Assembly (NCBI RefSeq): GCF_004323635.1
Contig: NZ_CP036515.1
Span: 3,225,501 to 3,289,500, forward strand
DNA length: 64,000 nucleotides
Reading direction: 5' to 3'
From: Lichenihabitans psoromatis
GTDB lineage: Bacteria > Pseudomonadota > Alphaproteobacteria > Rhizobiales > Beijerinckiaceae
Positions 45,120-54,204 of this stretch are shown one piece after another. The notes beneath the pieces were generated by a model that worked only from the letters and a program-made list of their open reading frames with translations, made no database searches and had not been told where the DNA came from. Positions within the stretch are counted from its first letter, which is position 1. Each line of letters begins with the position of its first letter. A program made the position numbers and the translations under genes.

Positions 45120-45842
45120 GTGATTCAACGTAATTCGCCTCCCGTATCGCCCCGCTCCACGCCATCGCGCGCCGAGGTGGATGCCTTTATCGATCAGGCC
45201 GCCCAGACGCCAGCGCCTTATGCGGCTTCGTCCGGTCGAGGTCGATTGATCTTCGCGCTCGATGCGACCATGAGCCGGCAACCCACCTGGGATGTCGCCA
45301 TTGCGGTGCAGGCGAAAATGTTCGACACGACGGCGGCCTTGGGCGGGCTCGACGTGCAACTCGTGTATTTCCGCGGCCTGACTGAATGCAAGGCCTCTCG
45401 CTTTGTCTCGGGAGGAGCGGGCCTTGCGGGCGTCATGTCCAAGATCCGGGTCGAGGGCGGCAATACGCAGATCGGCCGGGTGCTGACCCATGCGCGCGAC
45501 GAAGCGCGGCGTGGCAGGGTCGCGGCGCTCGTCTATGTCGGCGATTGCCTTGAAGAACGGATCGATCCGCTCTGCGCCACGGCCGGCGAACTCGGGTTGC
45601 TCGGCATCAAGGCCTTCATGTTCCATGAAGGCAACGATCGTGCGGCGACACGCGGGTTTCAAGAGATTGCGCGGCTGACCGGGGGCGCTTACGCGACCTT
45701 CGATGCGAGTTCGCCCAAACGCCTGGCGGAGTTGCTGTCGGCCGCAGCTGCCTATGCGGCAGGAGGGCATTCCGGTCTTCTTGCACAAACACGCGCCTCG
45801 GACGGCTCTACGGCGCAAAACCTGCTTTCACAGCTGCGTTAA
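45120..45842 (+). CDS. vWA-like domain protein
   Basis: A 240-residue cytosolic protein. After a 35-residue polar leader there is a vWA-like fold: LIFALDATMSRQPTWD near residue 45 carries a DxTxS form of the MIDAS motif. GVMSKIRVEGGNTQIGRVL and ALVYVGDCLE continue the fold. No signal or membrane segment. GTG 45120 was taken as start because GCGAGG precedes it at usable spacing. It is 18 bp from a membrane-anchored DnaJ protein; the pair is probably co-transcribed. The fold call is good, the function unknown. Confidence 0.75.
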   Translation: MIQRNSPPVSPRSTPSRAEVDAFIDQAAQTPAPYAASSGRGRLIFALDATMSRQPTWDVAIAVQAKMFDTTAALGGLDVQLVYFRGLTECKASRFVSGGAGLAGVMSKIRVEGGNTQIGRVLTHARDEARRGRVAALVYVGDCLEERIDPLCATAGELGLLGIKAFMFHEGNDRAATRGFQEIARLTGGAYATFDASSPKRLAELLSAAAAYAAGGHSGLLAQTRASDGSTAQNLLSQLR

Positions 45843-45860
45843 CCGGGCGATAGTGCATTC

Positions 45861-46595
45861 ATGCCGTTTCTTATCGCTGGATTGTTGCTGTTTTGGCTCG
45901 CCTCGGTCGGGCTGAAAACATTCGTTCGCGCCAATCCGGCTGGGGTCGCCCGCCTGATGCGGCGCGGTGGCGGCCTGCTGGCCTTGATGCTGGCCATTTT
46001 CTTGTTGGTGCGCGGCCAGATTGATGCCGCGCTTGCGCTCGGGGGGGTCGGGGTCTGGCTCACCAGCGGCAAGAAGGCACCCGCGATTTTGCGGGGCATC
46101 ATGGGGGCGACCGGCACCCGTCCCAGAAAGATTTCGAGGGTGCGCTCCGCCATGATCGAGATGGAACTCGATCATGCGACGGGCGTGATGACCGGCACCG
46201 TCTTGGCAGGGTCGGACGAGGGCGCGTCGCTCGATCAACTCACGAAAACACGGTGCATGAGCCTCCTGGCCCGATGCCTCTCCGACGATCCGGAAGGCGC
46301 GCGTTTGCTAGAGGCGTATTTCGACCGCCGGTTTGCCGGCTGGCGTCAGGCAGGACACGATGGAGGCGACGCGGGGCGCGCTGACGCGTCGAACCGAAGC
46401 GGCCGGCGTCCAGGTTCCATGTCGGAGGATGAGGCTTACGAGGTGCTTGGTCTTGCGAAAAGCGCGACCCGGGAGGAGATCACCCGTTCGCACCGGGCGC
46501 TGATGAAGAAATTCCACCCGGACCATGGGGGCTCCACCGATCTCGCGGCCCGCGTGAACGAAGCCAAAGACGTGCTGATGCGCCGACATCTGTGA
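45861..46595 (+). CDS. Membrane-anchored DnaJ domain protein
   Basis: A 244-residue protein with two N-terminal hydrophobic segments (residues ~2-20 and 37-68), a middle region without known motif, and a C-terminal J domain whose HPD tripeptide is in KKFHPDHGG near residue 218. The layout resembles Pam18/Tim14-like or DjlA-type co-chaperones that recruit Hsp70 to the membrane. A short Gly/Asp-rich hinge (GHDGGDAGR) precedes the J domain. It follows the vWA gene by 18 bp, suggesting they act together. Confidence 0.85.
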   Translation: MPFLIAGLLLFWLASVGLKTFVRANPAGVARLMRRGGGLLALMLAIFLLVRGQIDAALALGGVGVWLTSGKKAPAILRGIMGATGTRPRKISRVRSAMIEMELDHATGVMTGTVLAGSDEGASLDQLTKTRCMSLLARCLSDDPEGARLLEAYFDRRFAGWRQAGHDGGDAGRADASNRSGRRPGSMSEDEAYEVLGLAKSATREEITRSHRALMKKFHPDHGGSTDLAARVNEAKDVLMRRHL

Positions 46596-46704
46596 CATCG
46601 CCTTACGCTGGAAGCTGAAACGAGAGGGAGGAGGCGCGCCCACGGACGGCCGCGAAACGTGTGCCGTGGTCGAGACGAGTTGGGGCGAGCTGCTGCATCT
46701 TGCC

Positions 46705-48399
46705 TCAATCCCGCATTGCGATGCAGGCAAAGCCTGACCGCTTCAAGGTTTTGCAGGCGGCTTCGGCACTCCCGGTATCAAGCCCGACGAAGCGGGCGCG
46801 GTAGAGGGTGGAATCGCCCTTCTTGACCTTCTCGGTCATGGGCCGAGCCGACGCGAGGGCGGAGCGGCCCTCGGATTTGGCGCGATTGAGGAGATCGGTG
46901 GCTTTGCCGGGAGCATCTGTCGCGCCGATCTGGATCACCCAGCCGCCGTGCTGCTCCGAAGCGGAACGATCCTTGGCGTCGCTTCGATCGACGCGCGTTT
47001 CCTCCGGGCGAGACCGGCTAGCCAAAATCTCGGGCTTTACAACCGGCAGGGGAGCCGCCTTTGCGGCTTTCGATCCATTCGGGCCCGCAACCCATTTCAG
47101 CGTCGACGGTGTGGCTGTTGCGAGCGCCACCGCGGACGAGTTCGACGCAGCCGGACGGCCATTGGTCGAGCCATCGAGGATCAACCGCTGACGCTCATTG
47201 GCGGCCATGGGCGGGGGCAGACGCGAGAGGTCGATTTTCGGCGCGCCGGCGATGAAGGCCGGACGGGGCCGTTCGGATGGCGAGGGGATGGCACCGGCCA
47301 GCACAGCCTGACCCAGCGTGCGGGCGCGGTCGCTCGGCCGTGTGGCCGGGGAGGGCGGAACCGCAAGGGTCGGGGCGATCAGGTTGGGGCCGCGTTCCTT
47401 GGCCGGCTCGACGTCGGGCGCTGCATCCGCCACCTCAGTGTCGACAGTTTCGGCCGGGCGTTCGATCGGCGAGGGAGGCGCCGCGGACGCGACGCGTGTC
47501 GGAGCGGCTTCCTCGATGTGGTTTTCGATCAGCGACGCCATGATGTTATCGCGGCCGGCTGCCGACTTGCCGCCGAGCACGACAGAGATGATCCGGTGGC
47601 CGCCCTGGTTGACCGACGACAACAGGTTGAAGCCCGAGGCGCGCGTATAGCCGGTCTTGATGCCGTCCATGCCTTCGATGCGGGCCATCAGATGGTTGTG
47701 GTTTGCCATATACGACCCCGCATAGGTGAAGCTCGGGGTCGAGAAGAAGCGATAGTAGGTCGGGAAGTTTTCCTTGATGGCGCGCCCGAGGAGCGTGAGA
47801 TCGCGCGCCGTGGTCAATTGGCGATCGTCAGGCAGGCCCGAGGCGTTGACGTAGACGGTGCGGGACATGCCGAGCGCGTGAGCCTTGCGGGTCATCAGGC
47901 TCGCGAAGCTTGGCTCGTCGCCCCCGATCGATTCGGCCACCGCGACCGCCATGTCATTGGCCGATTTCGTAACAATGGATTTGATGGCATCTTCGACCCG
48001 AATGGTCGACCCGGCGCGGAGGCCTAGTTTGGTCGGAGCCTGGGCGGCGGCGTGGCGCGACACGTCGATGCGGGTGTCGAGGCTCATCTCCCCGGACTGA
48101 AGCTTTTCGAACAGAAGGTAGAGCGTCATAACCTTGGTGATCGAGGCCGGGTGGCGCAGCTCATTCTCAGCAACCGCATAGAGGGTGCGACCACTATTCG
48201 CATCGACCACCATGGCTGAGAACTTCGGCGAATCGACCAGGGACACGTGATGCCGAGCCCCATGGTTGGCCATATGAGCGCGCGCATGACCGTGGTGACG
48301 TCTCGCCTGGGCTTCCCCCGTCGTCGCCATCATCGCCAGCGTCAGGCCAACGATCGTCAAGCAGCCTTTCCGGACTAACCCGTTGTGACGCGAACCCAT
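46705..48399 (-). CDS. dacF: D-alanyl-D-alanine carboxypeptidase with C-terminal SPOR domain
   Basis: A 564-residue penicillin-binding protein 5/6 type carboxypeptidase. After a signal peptide (GCLTIVGLTLAMMATTGEAQA) and His-rich stretch come the serine-enzyme motifs SITK (ASITKVM), SAN (TKSANDMA) and KTG (GIKTGYT). A Pro-rich linker of about 150 residues follows, with repeated PSPxxRP motifs, and a SPOR domain (last ~80 residues: GGWVIQIGATDAPGKATDLL...) that binds denuded septal peptidoglycan. GAGGGTG precedes the ATG at 48397-48399. It is divergent from clpS-clpA. Confidence 0.9.
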   Translation of the reverse strand: MGSRHNGLVRKGCLTIVGLTLAMMATTGEAQARRHHGHARAHMANHGARHHVSLVDSPKFSAMVVDANSGRTLYAVAENELRHPASITKVMTLYLLFEKLQSGEMSLDTRIDVSRHAAAQAPTKLGLRAGSTIRVEDAIKSIVTKSANDMAVAVAESIGGDEPSFASLMTRKAHALGMSRTVYVNASGLPDDRQLTTARDLTLLGRAIKENFPTYYRFFSTPSFTYAGSYMANHNHLMARIEGMDGIKTGYTRASGFNLLSSVNQGGHRIISVVLGGKSAAGRDNIMASLIENHIEEAAPTRVASAAPPSPIERPAETVDTEVADAAPDVEPAKERGPNLIAPTLAVPPSPATRPSDRARTLGQAVLAGAIPSPSERPRPAFIAGAPKIDLSRLPPPMAANERQRLILDGSTNGRPAASNSSAVALATATPSTLKWVAGPNGSKAAKAAPLPVVKPEILASRSRPEETRVDRSDAKDRSASEQHGGWVIQIGATDAPGKATDLLNRAKSEGRSALASARPMTEKVKKGDSTLYRARFVGLDTGSAEAACKTLKRSGFACIAMRD

Positions 48400-48719
48400 C
48401 AATCACCCTCATGGCCGGTTCCGATCGAAGGCCCGAGGGCCTTGCGTGACCGAAACATCACGAGCCAAAACGCTAGGTGATCGCAGTTACGGCGCGGTTA
48501 ACGGCCGGTAAGTTGGTTCCGCCGCATTCGAGGGAAAATTTCTGAAATCTACTCGGCGCATCATCGTCGAGCCTTAGCCCTAGTTGCGCCACGATCACTG
48601 CCAACATTCCGGGTCGAAACAAAAGCGGCCGTGCTCTGGCGAAGCGCTCGGCGCGACCGTACATTAGCAAACCGGGCGACGAGGTGCCGGTCGGGTGAAT
48701 TGCCGAATACGAGGATACA
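48400..48719. other. 320-bp divergent promoter region dacF/clpS
   Basis: No gene is seen. On the minus strand GGAAC (48512-48516 region) is followed by CGTT after only about 12 bases, too close for an EcfG-type promoter, so no promoter is called. The region must supply promoters in both directions; I cannot place them. Confidence 0.5.
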
Positions 48720-49130
48720 GTGACGTTGACTGTCGATGCCCCTGTCTCTGATCTCAATCCGCGCGCTTCGAACGTCCAGACGGTCATCAGGATGATGGCG
48801 CCGAAGGAGCCGAAGAAGAACGGTGACGGAAACGGCACCGGAACGGCGGTTATCACGCGTCCCAAGACGCAAACCAAAAAACCCAGCATGTACAGGGTTT
48901 TGCTTCTGAATGATGATTACACGCCGATGGAATTCGTTGTCGCCGTGCTGCGGAAGTATTTCAACAAAGGGCCGGAAGACGCGACCAGGATCATGTTGCA
49001 TGTCCACCAACAAGGCGTGGGGGAGTGTGGGGTGTTCACCTACGAGGTTGCGGAGACCAAAGTGACGCAGGTGATGGATTTCGCGCGCAAGCACCAACAT
49101 CCTCTGCAATGTATTATGGAAAAAAACTGA
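48720..49130 (+). CDS. clpS: ATP-dependent Clp protease adaptor ClpS
   Basis: A 136-residue adaptor that delivers N-degron substrates to ClpAP. The core [20 protein letters not shown] is at residues ~58-77 and [16 protein letters not shown] near 98 is intact. The GTG at 48720 is supported by CGAGGA six bases upstream. The leader of about 55 residues is polar and longer than in E. coli ClpS (106). The later in-frame ATG 48792/48795 has no spaced site. clpA follows 15 bp downstream. Confidence 0.93.
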   Translation: MTLTVDAPVSDLNPRASNVQTVIRMMAPKEPKKNGDGNGTGTAVITRPKTQTKKPSMYRVLLLNDDYTPMEFVVAVLRKYFNKGPEDATRIMLHVHQQGVGECGVFTYEVAETKVTQVMDFARKHQHPLQCIMEKN

Positions 49131-49145
49131 GAGGCCGCTGTCCCC

Positions 49146-51626
49146 ATGCCTGCATTCTCACGTGCTCTAGAACAATCGCTTCATCGTGCCTTGGCGGTCG
49201 CCAATGAACGCCACCATGAATATGCGACGCTCGAACATCTGCTGCTTGCGCTGATCGACGACACCGATGCTGCGGCGGTGTTGCGCGCTTGCTCCGTCGA
49301 CATCGACATTCTGAAGAAGCAACTCGTCGAATATATCGACAACGAACTCGAAAACCTTGTGGCCGAGGGACACGACGACGCCAAGCCGACGGCCGGCTTC
49401 CAACGCGTCATCCAGCGCGCCCACATTCATGTCCAATCGTCGGGCCGCGAAGAAGTGACCGGCGCCAACGTGTTGGTCGCGATCTTCGCCGAGCGCGAGA
49501 GCCACGCCGCCTATTTCCTGCAGGAGCAGGATATGACCCGCTACGACGCGGTCAATTACATCAGCCATGGCATTGCCAAGCGTCCCGGCTTGTCGGATCC
49601 GTCAAAGTCGCCGCGCGGCGCCGACGAGGAGGGCGATGGCCGCGACAAGGACGCGAAGGAGCCGGACTCCAAGAAGAAGGAAGGCGCTCTCGAGGCCTAT
49701 TGCGTCAATCTGAACAAGAAAGCGCGAGACGGCCGCATTGATCCGTTGATCGGCCGTGAGATGGAGGTGCAGCGCACCATTCAGGTTCTCTGCCGTCGAC
49801 AGAAGAACAATCCGCTCTTGGTCGGTGATCCGGGCGTTGGAAAAACCGCGATTGCGGAAGGTCTTGCGCGCAAAATCATCAAGAATGAGGTGCCGGAGGT
49901 TCTTGCTGGTGCGACCGTCTTTGCGCTCGACATGGGCACGCTGCTGGCGGGGACGCGATATCGGGGCGACTTCGAGGAGCGTCTGAAGCAGGTCATGAAG
50001 GAGATCGAGGGTCACAAGAACGCGATCCTGTTTATCGACGAAATCCATACGGTCATCGGCGCGGGCGCGACCTCGGGCGGCGCCATGGATGCGTCGAACC
50101 TGTTGAAGCCGGCGCTTGCCCAGGGTGGTCTGCGTTGCATCGGCTCGACCACCTACAAGGAATATCGTCAGTATTTCGAGAAGGATCGCGCGCTGGTTCG
50201 TCGCTTCCAAAAGATCGACGTCAACGAGCCGTCGGTGCCGGATGCTGTGGAAATCTTGAAGGGTCTCAAGCCCTATTTCGAGGAATTCCACAAAGTCCGC
50301 TTCACCAATGAGGCGGTTCGGGCGGCGGTCGAGCTCTCGGCCCGCTATATCCACGACCGCAAGCTCCCCGATAAGGCGATCGATGTGATCGACGAGTCGG
50401 GCGCGTCGCAGATGCTTGTGCCCGAAGCCAAGCGCAAGAAGACGATCGGCATCAAGGAGATCGAGAGCACGATCGCCACGATGGCGCGTATCCCGCCCAA
50501 GACCGTGTCGAAGGATGATGCCGAGGTGTTGGCGCATCTCGATGCTACCCTGAAGGCGGTCGTCTATGGGCAGGATGAGGCGATCGCGTCGCTGACCTCC
50601 GCCATCAAGCTGGCTCGCGCCGGCTTGCGCGACGGAGAGAAGCCGATCGGCTCTTACCTGTTCTCCGGCCCCACGGGCGTCGGGAAAACGGAGGCTGCGC
50701 GCCAACTGGCGCTCGGCCTCGGGGTGGAACTGATCCGCTTCGACATGTCGGAATATATGGAGCGTCACACCGTCAGCCGACTGATCGGCGCGCCTCCCGG
50801 CTACGTCGGGTTCGACCAGGGTGGGTTGTTGACCGATGGAATCGATCAGCATCCGCATTGTGTGCTGCTGCTGGACGAGATCGAGAAGGCTCACCCTGAT
50901 CTCTACAACATCTTGTTGCAGATCATGGACCATGGAAAGCTGACGGATCACAGCGGAAAGCAGATCGATTTCCGTAACGTCATCCTGATCATGACCACGA
51001 ATGCTGGTGCGTCGGATCAAGCGCGTGCGATGATCGGTTTCACGCGCGCCAAGCGGACCGGAGAGGATATCGAGGCGATCAACCGGTTGTTCACGCCGGA
51101 GTTCAGAAATCGCTTGGATGCGATTGTTCCGTTTGGTCATTTGCCGGCATCCGTCATTGCCAAGGTGGTCGACAAGTTCATCCTGCAGCTCGAAGCACAA
51201 CTCGCCGATCGCAATGTCACGATCGAACTGACCGACGAGGCGCGCAACTGGTTGATCGAGAACGGCTACGATGAGGCGATGGGTGCGCGGCCGATGGCCC
51301 GTGTCATCCAGCAGTCGATCAAGACGCCACTGGCCGATGAAGTGTTGTTCGGCAAGCTCAAGAACGGCGGTGCTGTTCGTGTCGTCGTCACGGCGGAGGA
51401 AGGCGGGCCGAAGAAGCTCGGCTTCGTCTACCTGGACGGGCCGGTTATGCCGCGTCCAGAGCGCGATATCGTCGAGGCGGGACGGAAGCGAAAGAGCCGT
51501 GCCGAAGCCGAAGATGCGCGCGACGAGGAGGAGCCGGAGACCTTCGATACGGAGGAGGATGGCGATGGCGAGACGCCGCCATCCGCCGGTGGTGGGTCTG
51601 TTCCCAAAGTTCCGCTCAAGACCTGA
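49146..51626 (+). CDS. clpA: ATP-dependent Clp protease ATPase subunit ClpA
   Basis: An 826-residue AAA+ unfoldase for ClpP. The N-terminal domain (residues 1-150), D1 with Walker A GDPGVGKT near 235, D2 with Walker A GPTGVGKT near 515 and the GAPPGYVGF pore-region motif are all present. The C-terminal tail is unusually acidic ([18 protein letters not shown]) and Pro/Gly-rich. It follows clpS by 15 bp and ends in a terminator, so clpS-clpA is one operon. Confidence 0.97.
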   Translation: MPAFSRALEQSLHRALAVANERHHEYATLEHLLLALIDDTDAAAVLRACSVDIDILKKQLVEYIDNELENLVAEGHDDAKPTAGFQRVIQRAHIHVQSSGREEVTGANVLVAIFAERESHAAYFLQEQDMTRYDAVNYISHGIAKRPGLSDPSKSPRGADEEGDGRDKDAKEPDSKKKEGALEAYCVNLNKKARDGRIDPLIGREMEVQRTIQVLCRRQKNNPLLVGDPGVGKTAIAEGLARKIIKNEVPEVLAGATVFALDMGTLLAGTRYRGDFEERLKQVMKEIEGHKNAILFIDEIHTVIGAGATSGGAMDASNLLKPALAQGGLRCIGSTTYKEYRQYFEKDRALVRRFQKIDVNEPSVPDAVEILKGLKPYFEEFHKVRFTNEAVRAAVELSARYIHDRKLPDKAIDVIDESGASQMLVPEAKRKKTIGIKEIESTIATMARIPPKTVSKDDAEVLAHLDATLKAVVYGQDEAIASLTSAIKLARAGLRDGEKPIGSYLFSGPTGVGKTEAARQLALGLGVELIRFDMSEYMERHTVSRLIGAPPGYVGFDQGGLLTDGIDQHPHCVLLLDEIEKAHPDLYNILLQIMDHGKLTDHSGKQIDFRNVILIMTTNAGASDQARAMIGFTRAKRTGEDIEAINRLFTPEFRNRLDAIVPFGHLPASVIAKVVDKFILQLEAQLADRNVTIELTDEARNWLIENGYDEAMGARPMARVIQQSIKTPLADEVLFGKLKNGGAVRVVVTAEEGGPKKLGFVYLDGPVMPRPERDIVEAGRKRKSRAEAEDARDEEEPETFDTEEDGDGETPPSAGGGSVPKVPLKT

Positions 51627-51657
51627 TCGCATTCAGTCCCGAACCTGATTGTTTCGG

Positions 51658-51692
51658 CGGCGCTCCATCGCAAATGTTGGAGCGCCGTTTTT
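51658..51692 (+). terminator. Intrinsic terminator after clpA
   Basis: CGGCGCTCCA (51658-51667) pairs exactly with TGGAGCGCCG (51678-51687) around a 10-base loop, followed by five T. It separates clpA from the downstream Mrp gene. Confidence 0.93.
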
Positions 51693-51749
51693 CGTTGTCA
51701 TGCTATGTCTGCCCCCAATCCAGACCCTTTCGATCGAAGATTTTCATTC

Positions 51750-52886
51750 ATGCCTCTTAACCAAGAATCCGTGCTGCAGGCGCTTGAAGGCATAAAGGGG
51801 CCGGACGGGCTGACGCCGCTTCCACGTTCGGGTGCGCTCGGTGGCGTCGTCGTCAAGGACGGGCGCGTTTTCATATCGATCGAGGTCGATCGGCGCCTCG
51901 CGACAGAAGCGGAACCGATGCGGGAGCGTGTTGAAAAGCTCGTCGCAGGCCTCGATGGGGTCGCGTCGGTTCTCGTCACGCTGACGGCGCAAAAACCGGT
52001 AGGGGCGGCTGGCGCGCCCGCGCCGCACGCTCATTCGCATGCGGCACCTGCTCTCGGGCCGAAGGCTCAGGCGGCTCGGGCCGGCATCGCCGTGGTCGGC
52101 GTGAAGACCATCATCGCGGTTGCGTCGGGAAAGGGTGGTGTTGGCAAGTCAACCACGGCCTGCAATCTCGCGCTGGCCCTGCAGGCGCTCGGCAACAAAG
52201 TCGCGGTGCTGGACGCCGACATCTACGGCCCGTCCATGCCGCGCCTGTTTGACCTAAAGGGCAAGCCGGAGGTCGTGGATGGCCGGATCATGCGTCCGCT
52301 CGATGCCTATGGGCTGAAGGTCATGTCGATCGGTTTCCTGGTCGAGGAGGAAACGCCGATGATCTGGCGTGGTCCGATGGTCATGTCGGCCATAACGCAA
52401 ATGCTCCGGGACGTGCAGTGGGGTGAGATCGACATCATGGTGGTCGATATGCCGCCCGGCACGGGCGACGCCCAGCTCACCATGGCGCAATCGGTGCCGC
52501 TGGCCGGTGCCGTCATCGTCTCGACGCCTCAGGATCTGGCGCTGATCGATGCGCGACGCGGGGTTGCGATGTTCCGGCGGGTCGAGGTGCCGATCCTTGG
52601 TGTCGTCGAAAATATGAGCACGTTCATCTGCCCGAGTTGCGGCACCGAAACCAACATCTTTGGCCATGGCGGCGCGCGCCATGAGGCGGAGCGCCTCGGC
52701 GTGCCGTTCCTGGGCGAGATCCCCTTGGCGCTCGACATCCGAACCACCTCCGATGCCGGAACTCCAGTCATGGTATCGGCTCCCAATGGTCCGCATGCGG
52801 CGGCCTATAAGGCGATGGCGCAAGGCGTTCTCGACTCGCTCGCCGGGCAAAACAGTCGCCCGGCCCCGATGATCGTCATGGAATAA
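51750..52886 (+). CDS. apbC: Mrp/ApbC iron-sulfur cluster carrier ATPase
   Basis: A 378-residue P-loop ATPase of the Mrp/NBP35 family. An N-terminal MIP18-like domain (VLVTLTAQ region) precedes a His/Pro/Ala-rich hinge near 105-115 and the NTPase domain with ASGKGGVGKSTTACN near residue 130. The iron-sulfur CxxC is in FICPSCGTET near 298. It probably carries Fe-S clusters to apo-proteins. Start ATG 51750 gives MPLNQESV; the ATG at 51705 gives 15 more residues. Neither has a strong ribosome site. Confidence 0.92.
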   Translation: MPLNQESVLQALEGIKGPDGLTPLPRSGALGGVVVKDGRVFISIEVDRRLATEAEPMRERVEKLVAGLDGVASVLVTLTAQKPVGAAGAPAPHAHSHAAPALGPKAQAARAGIAVVGVKTIIAVASGKGGVGKSTTACNLALALQALGNKVAVLDADIYGPSMPRLFDLKGKPEVVDGRIMRPLDAYGLKVMSIGFLVEEETPMIWRGPMVMSAITQMLRDVQWGEIDIMVVDMPPGTGDAQLTMAQSVPLAGAVIVSTPQDLALIDARRGVAMFRRVEVPILGVVENMSTFICPSCGTETNIFGHGGARHEAERLGVPFLGEIPLALDIRTTSDAGTPVMVSAPNGPHAAAYKAMAQGVLDSLAGQNSRPAPMIVME

Positions 52887-52935
52887 GCGAGACGCTCGAC
52901 ACGACCAGTCCGAGATTAACGCGAGGGAGTTGTGC

Positions 52936-54069
52936 ATGAAGACCGGGGTGGGACGGCGACGGTTTATCGCAACTGCGGCGGCGACGGGAGTTCTGGTGGC
53001 CGGAACGGCTCGGGGCGAGGATGCTCCGTCAGCCGCGACACCGACCCCGGATGTGATCTGGCGGCTGACGTCGAGCTTTCCGAAGTCGCTCGATCTCATG
53101 TTCGGTGGAGCCGAGACGTTCGCCCGCGTGGTCGGTGATTTGACCGGAGGCCGTTTCCGCATCGATGTGCTGGCACCGGGTGACGCTGTACCGGGTCTTC
53201 AGGCCCTCGACGCGGTGCAGGCCGGAACCGTCGAGGCTTGTCACACCTCGATGGACTATTTCTACGGCAAGGACCCGACATTCGCTCTCGCAACCGCGAT
53301 CCCGTTCGGCCTGAATGCGCGCGGACAGGCCGCCTATGCCTATGAGGGCGGCGGCAACGATCTCTTCAATGAATTTCTGGGCGGCTATGGTGTTCTGGCG
53401 TTTCCGGCCGGGAATACGGGCGCTCAAATGGGCGGCTTCTTCCGCAAGCCGGTGAAGTCGGTGGCCGACCTGCAAGGTCTTAAGATCCGGATCGGCGGAT
53501 TAGCCGGCAAAGTCCTGCAGCAATTGGGCGCCATTCCGCAGGCGACGCCACGCGCCGATCTCTACACCGCTCTCGACCAAGGCACGATCGATGCCGCGAC
53601 CTGGGTCAGCCCTTATGACGACGATAGATTGGCGAGTGACGAGAAGACCGCCCTTCAGAAGGTGGCACCGAATTATTATTACCCGGGCTGGTGGCGGGGT
53701 GGATCGGTCATCCATGTCGCCTTCAACAAGGCGAAATATGAGGCCTTGCCGGCACCCTTTCGCGCCGCTTTGAAGGCTGCGGCGATGACGGCCAATACCG
53801 AGATGCTGGCGCGCTATGATGCGCGGAACCCCGCTGCTTTGAAGCGGCTCGTCGTTTCCGGCGCCCAATTACGCGCTTTCCCGCAGGATGTTCTCGAAGC
53901 TGCCTTCAAGACCACCAACGATGTGCTGCATGACATTGCAGACGGAAATCCTCACTTCAAGGCCGTGCTCGACAGCACCGTCAACTTCCGGTCGGAGGAA
54001 TATCTATGGTGGCAGGTCGGCGAATATACGTTTGATAACTTCATGATCCGGCAGCGCGCCAAAGGCTGA
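52936..54069 (+). CDS. TRAP transporter substrate-binding protein (DctP/TakP type), orphan
   Basis: A 377-residue periplasmic solute-binding protein. The N terminus VGRRRFIATAAATG is a plausible twin-arginine signal, and the DctP family region spans the remainder. Typical stretches are RIDVLAPGDAVPGLQALDAVQAG, MDYFYGKDPTFALATAIPFG, KIRIGGLAGKVL and WVSPYDDDRLASD. Length and composition fit TakP-like binding of 2-oxo acids. AGGGAG lies seven bases before ATG 52936. No DctQ/DctM permease is nearby, so its partner must be elsewhere. A secreted protein follows 135 bp on. Confidence 0.9.
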   Translation: MKTGVGRRRFIATAAATGVLVAGTARGEDAPSAATPTPDVIWRLTSSFPKSLDLMFGGAETFARVVGDLTGGRFRIDVLAPGDAVPGLQALDAVQAGTVEACHTSMDYFYGKDPTFALATAIPFGLNARGQAAYAYEGGGNDLFNEFLGGYGVLAFPAGNTGAQMGGFFRKPVKSVADLQGLKIRIGGLAGKVLQQLGAIPQATPRADLYTALDQGTIDAATWVSPYDDDRLASDEKTALQKVAPNYYYPGWWRGGSVIHVAFNKAKYEALPAPFRAALKAAAMTANTEMLARYDARNPAALKRLVVSGAQLRAFPQDVLEAAFKTTNDVLHDIADGNPHFKAVLDSTVNFRSEEYLWWQVGEYTFDNFMIRQRAKG

Positions 54070-54204
54070 TCTGTCTCATGCGGGGTCGTCGGGCAGGCGA
54101 GGCTGCGACGTTACCATAAGCATGAAGGCGGGAACGAGGGGGCCGGATCGGCGTTTTCGGGTCCATTGCTCCGACAGCGGAGCGATAGATCGAAGGAAAG
54201 CCCT

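Noticed and set aside
48505..48530. EcfG-type general stress promoter between dacF and clpS
   Set aside because: GGAAC and CGTT occur on the minus strand but with about 12 bases between them, too short for the 16-17 spacing.
49602..51632. Long open frame antisense to clpA (about 676 codons)
   Set aside because: It runs opposite a perfectly conserved ClpA and is created by codon-position GC bias. The translation is rich in Arg, Asp and His without recognisable domains.
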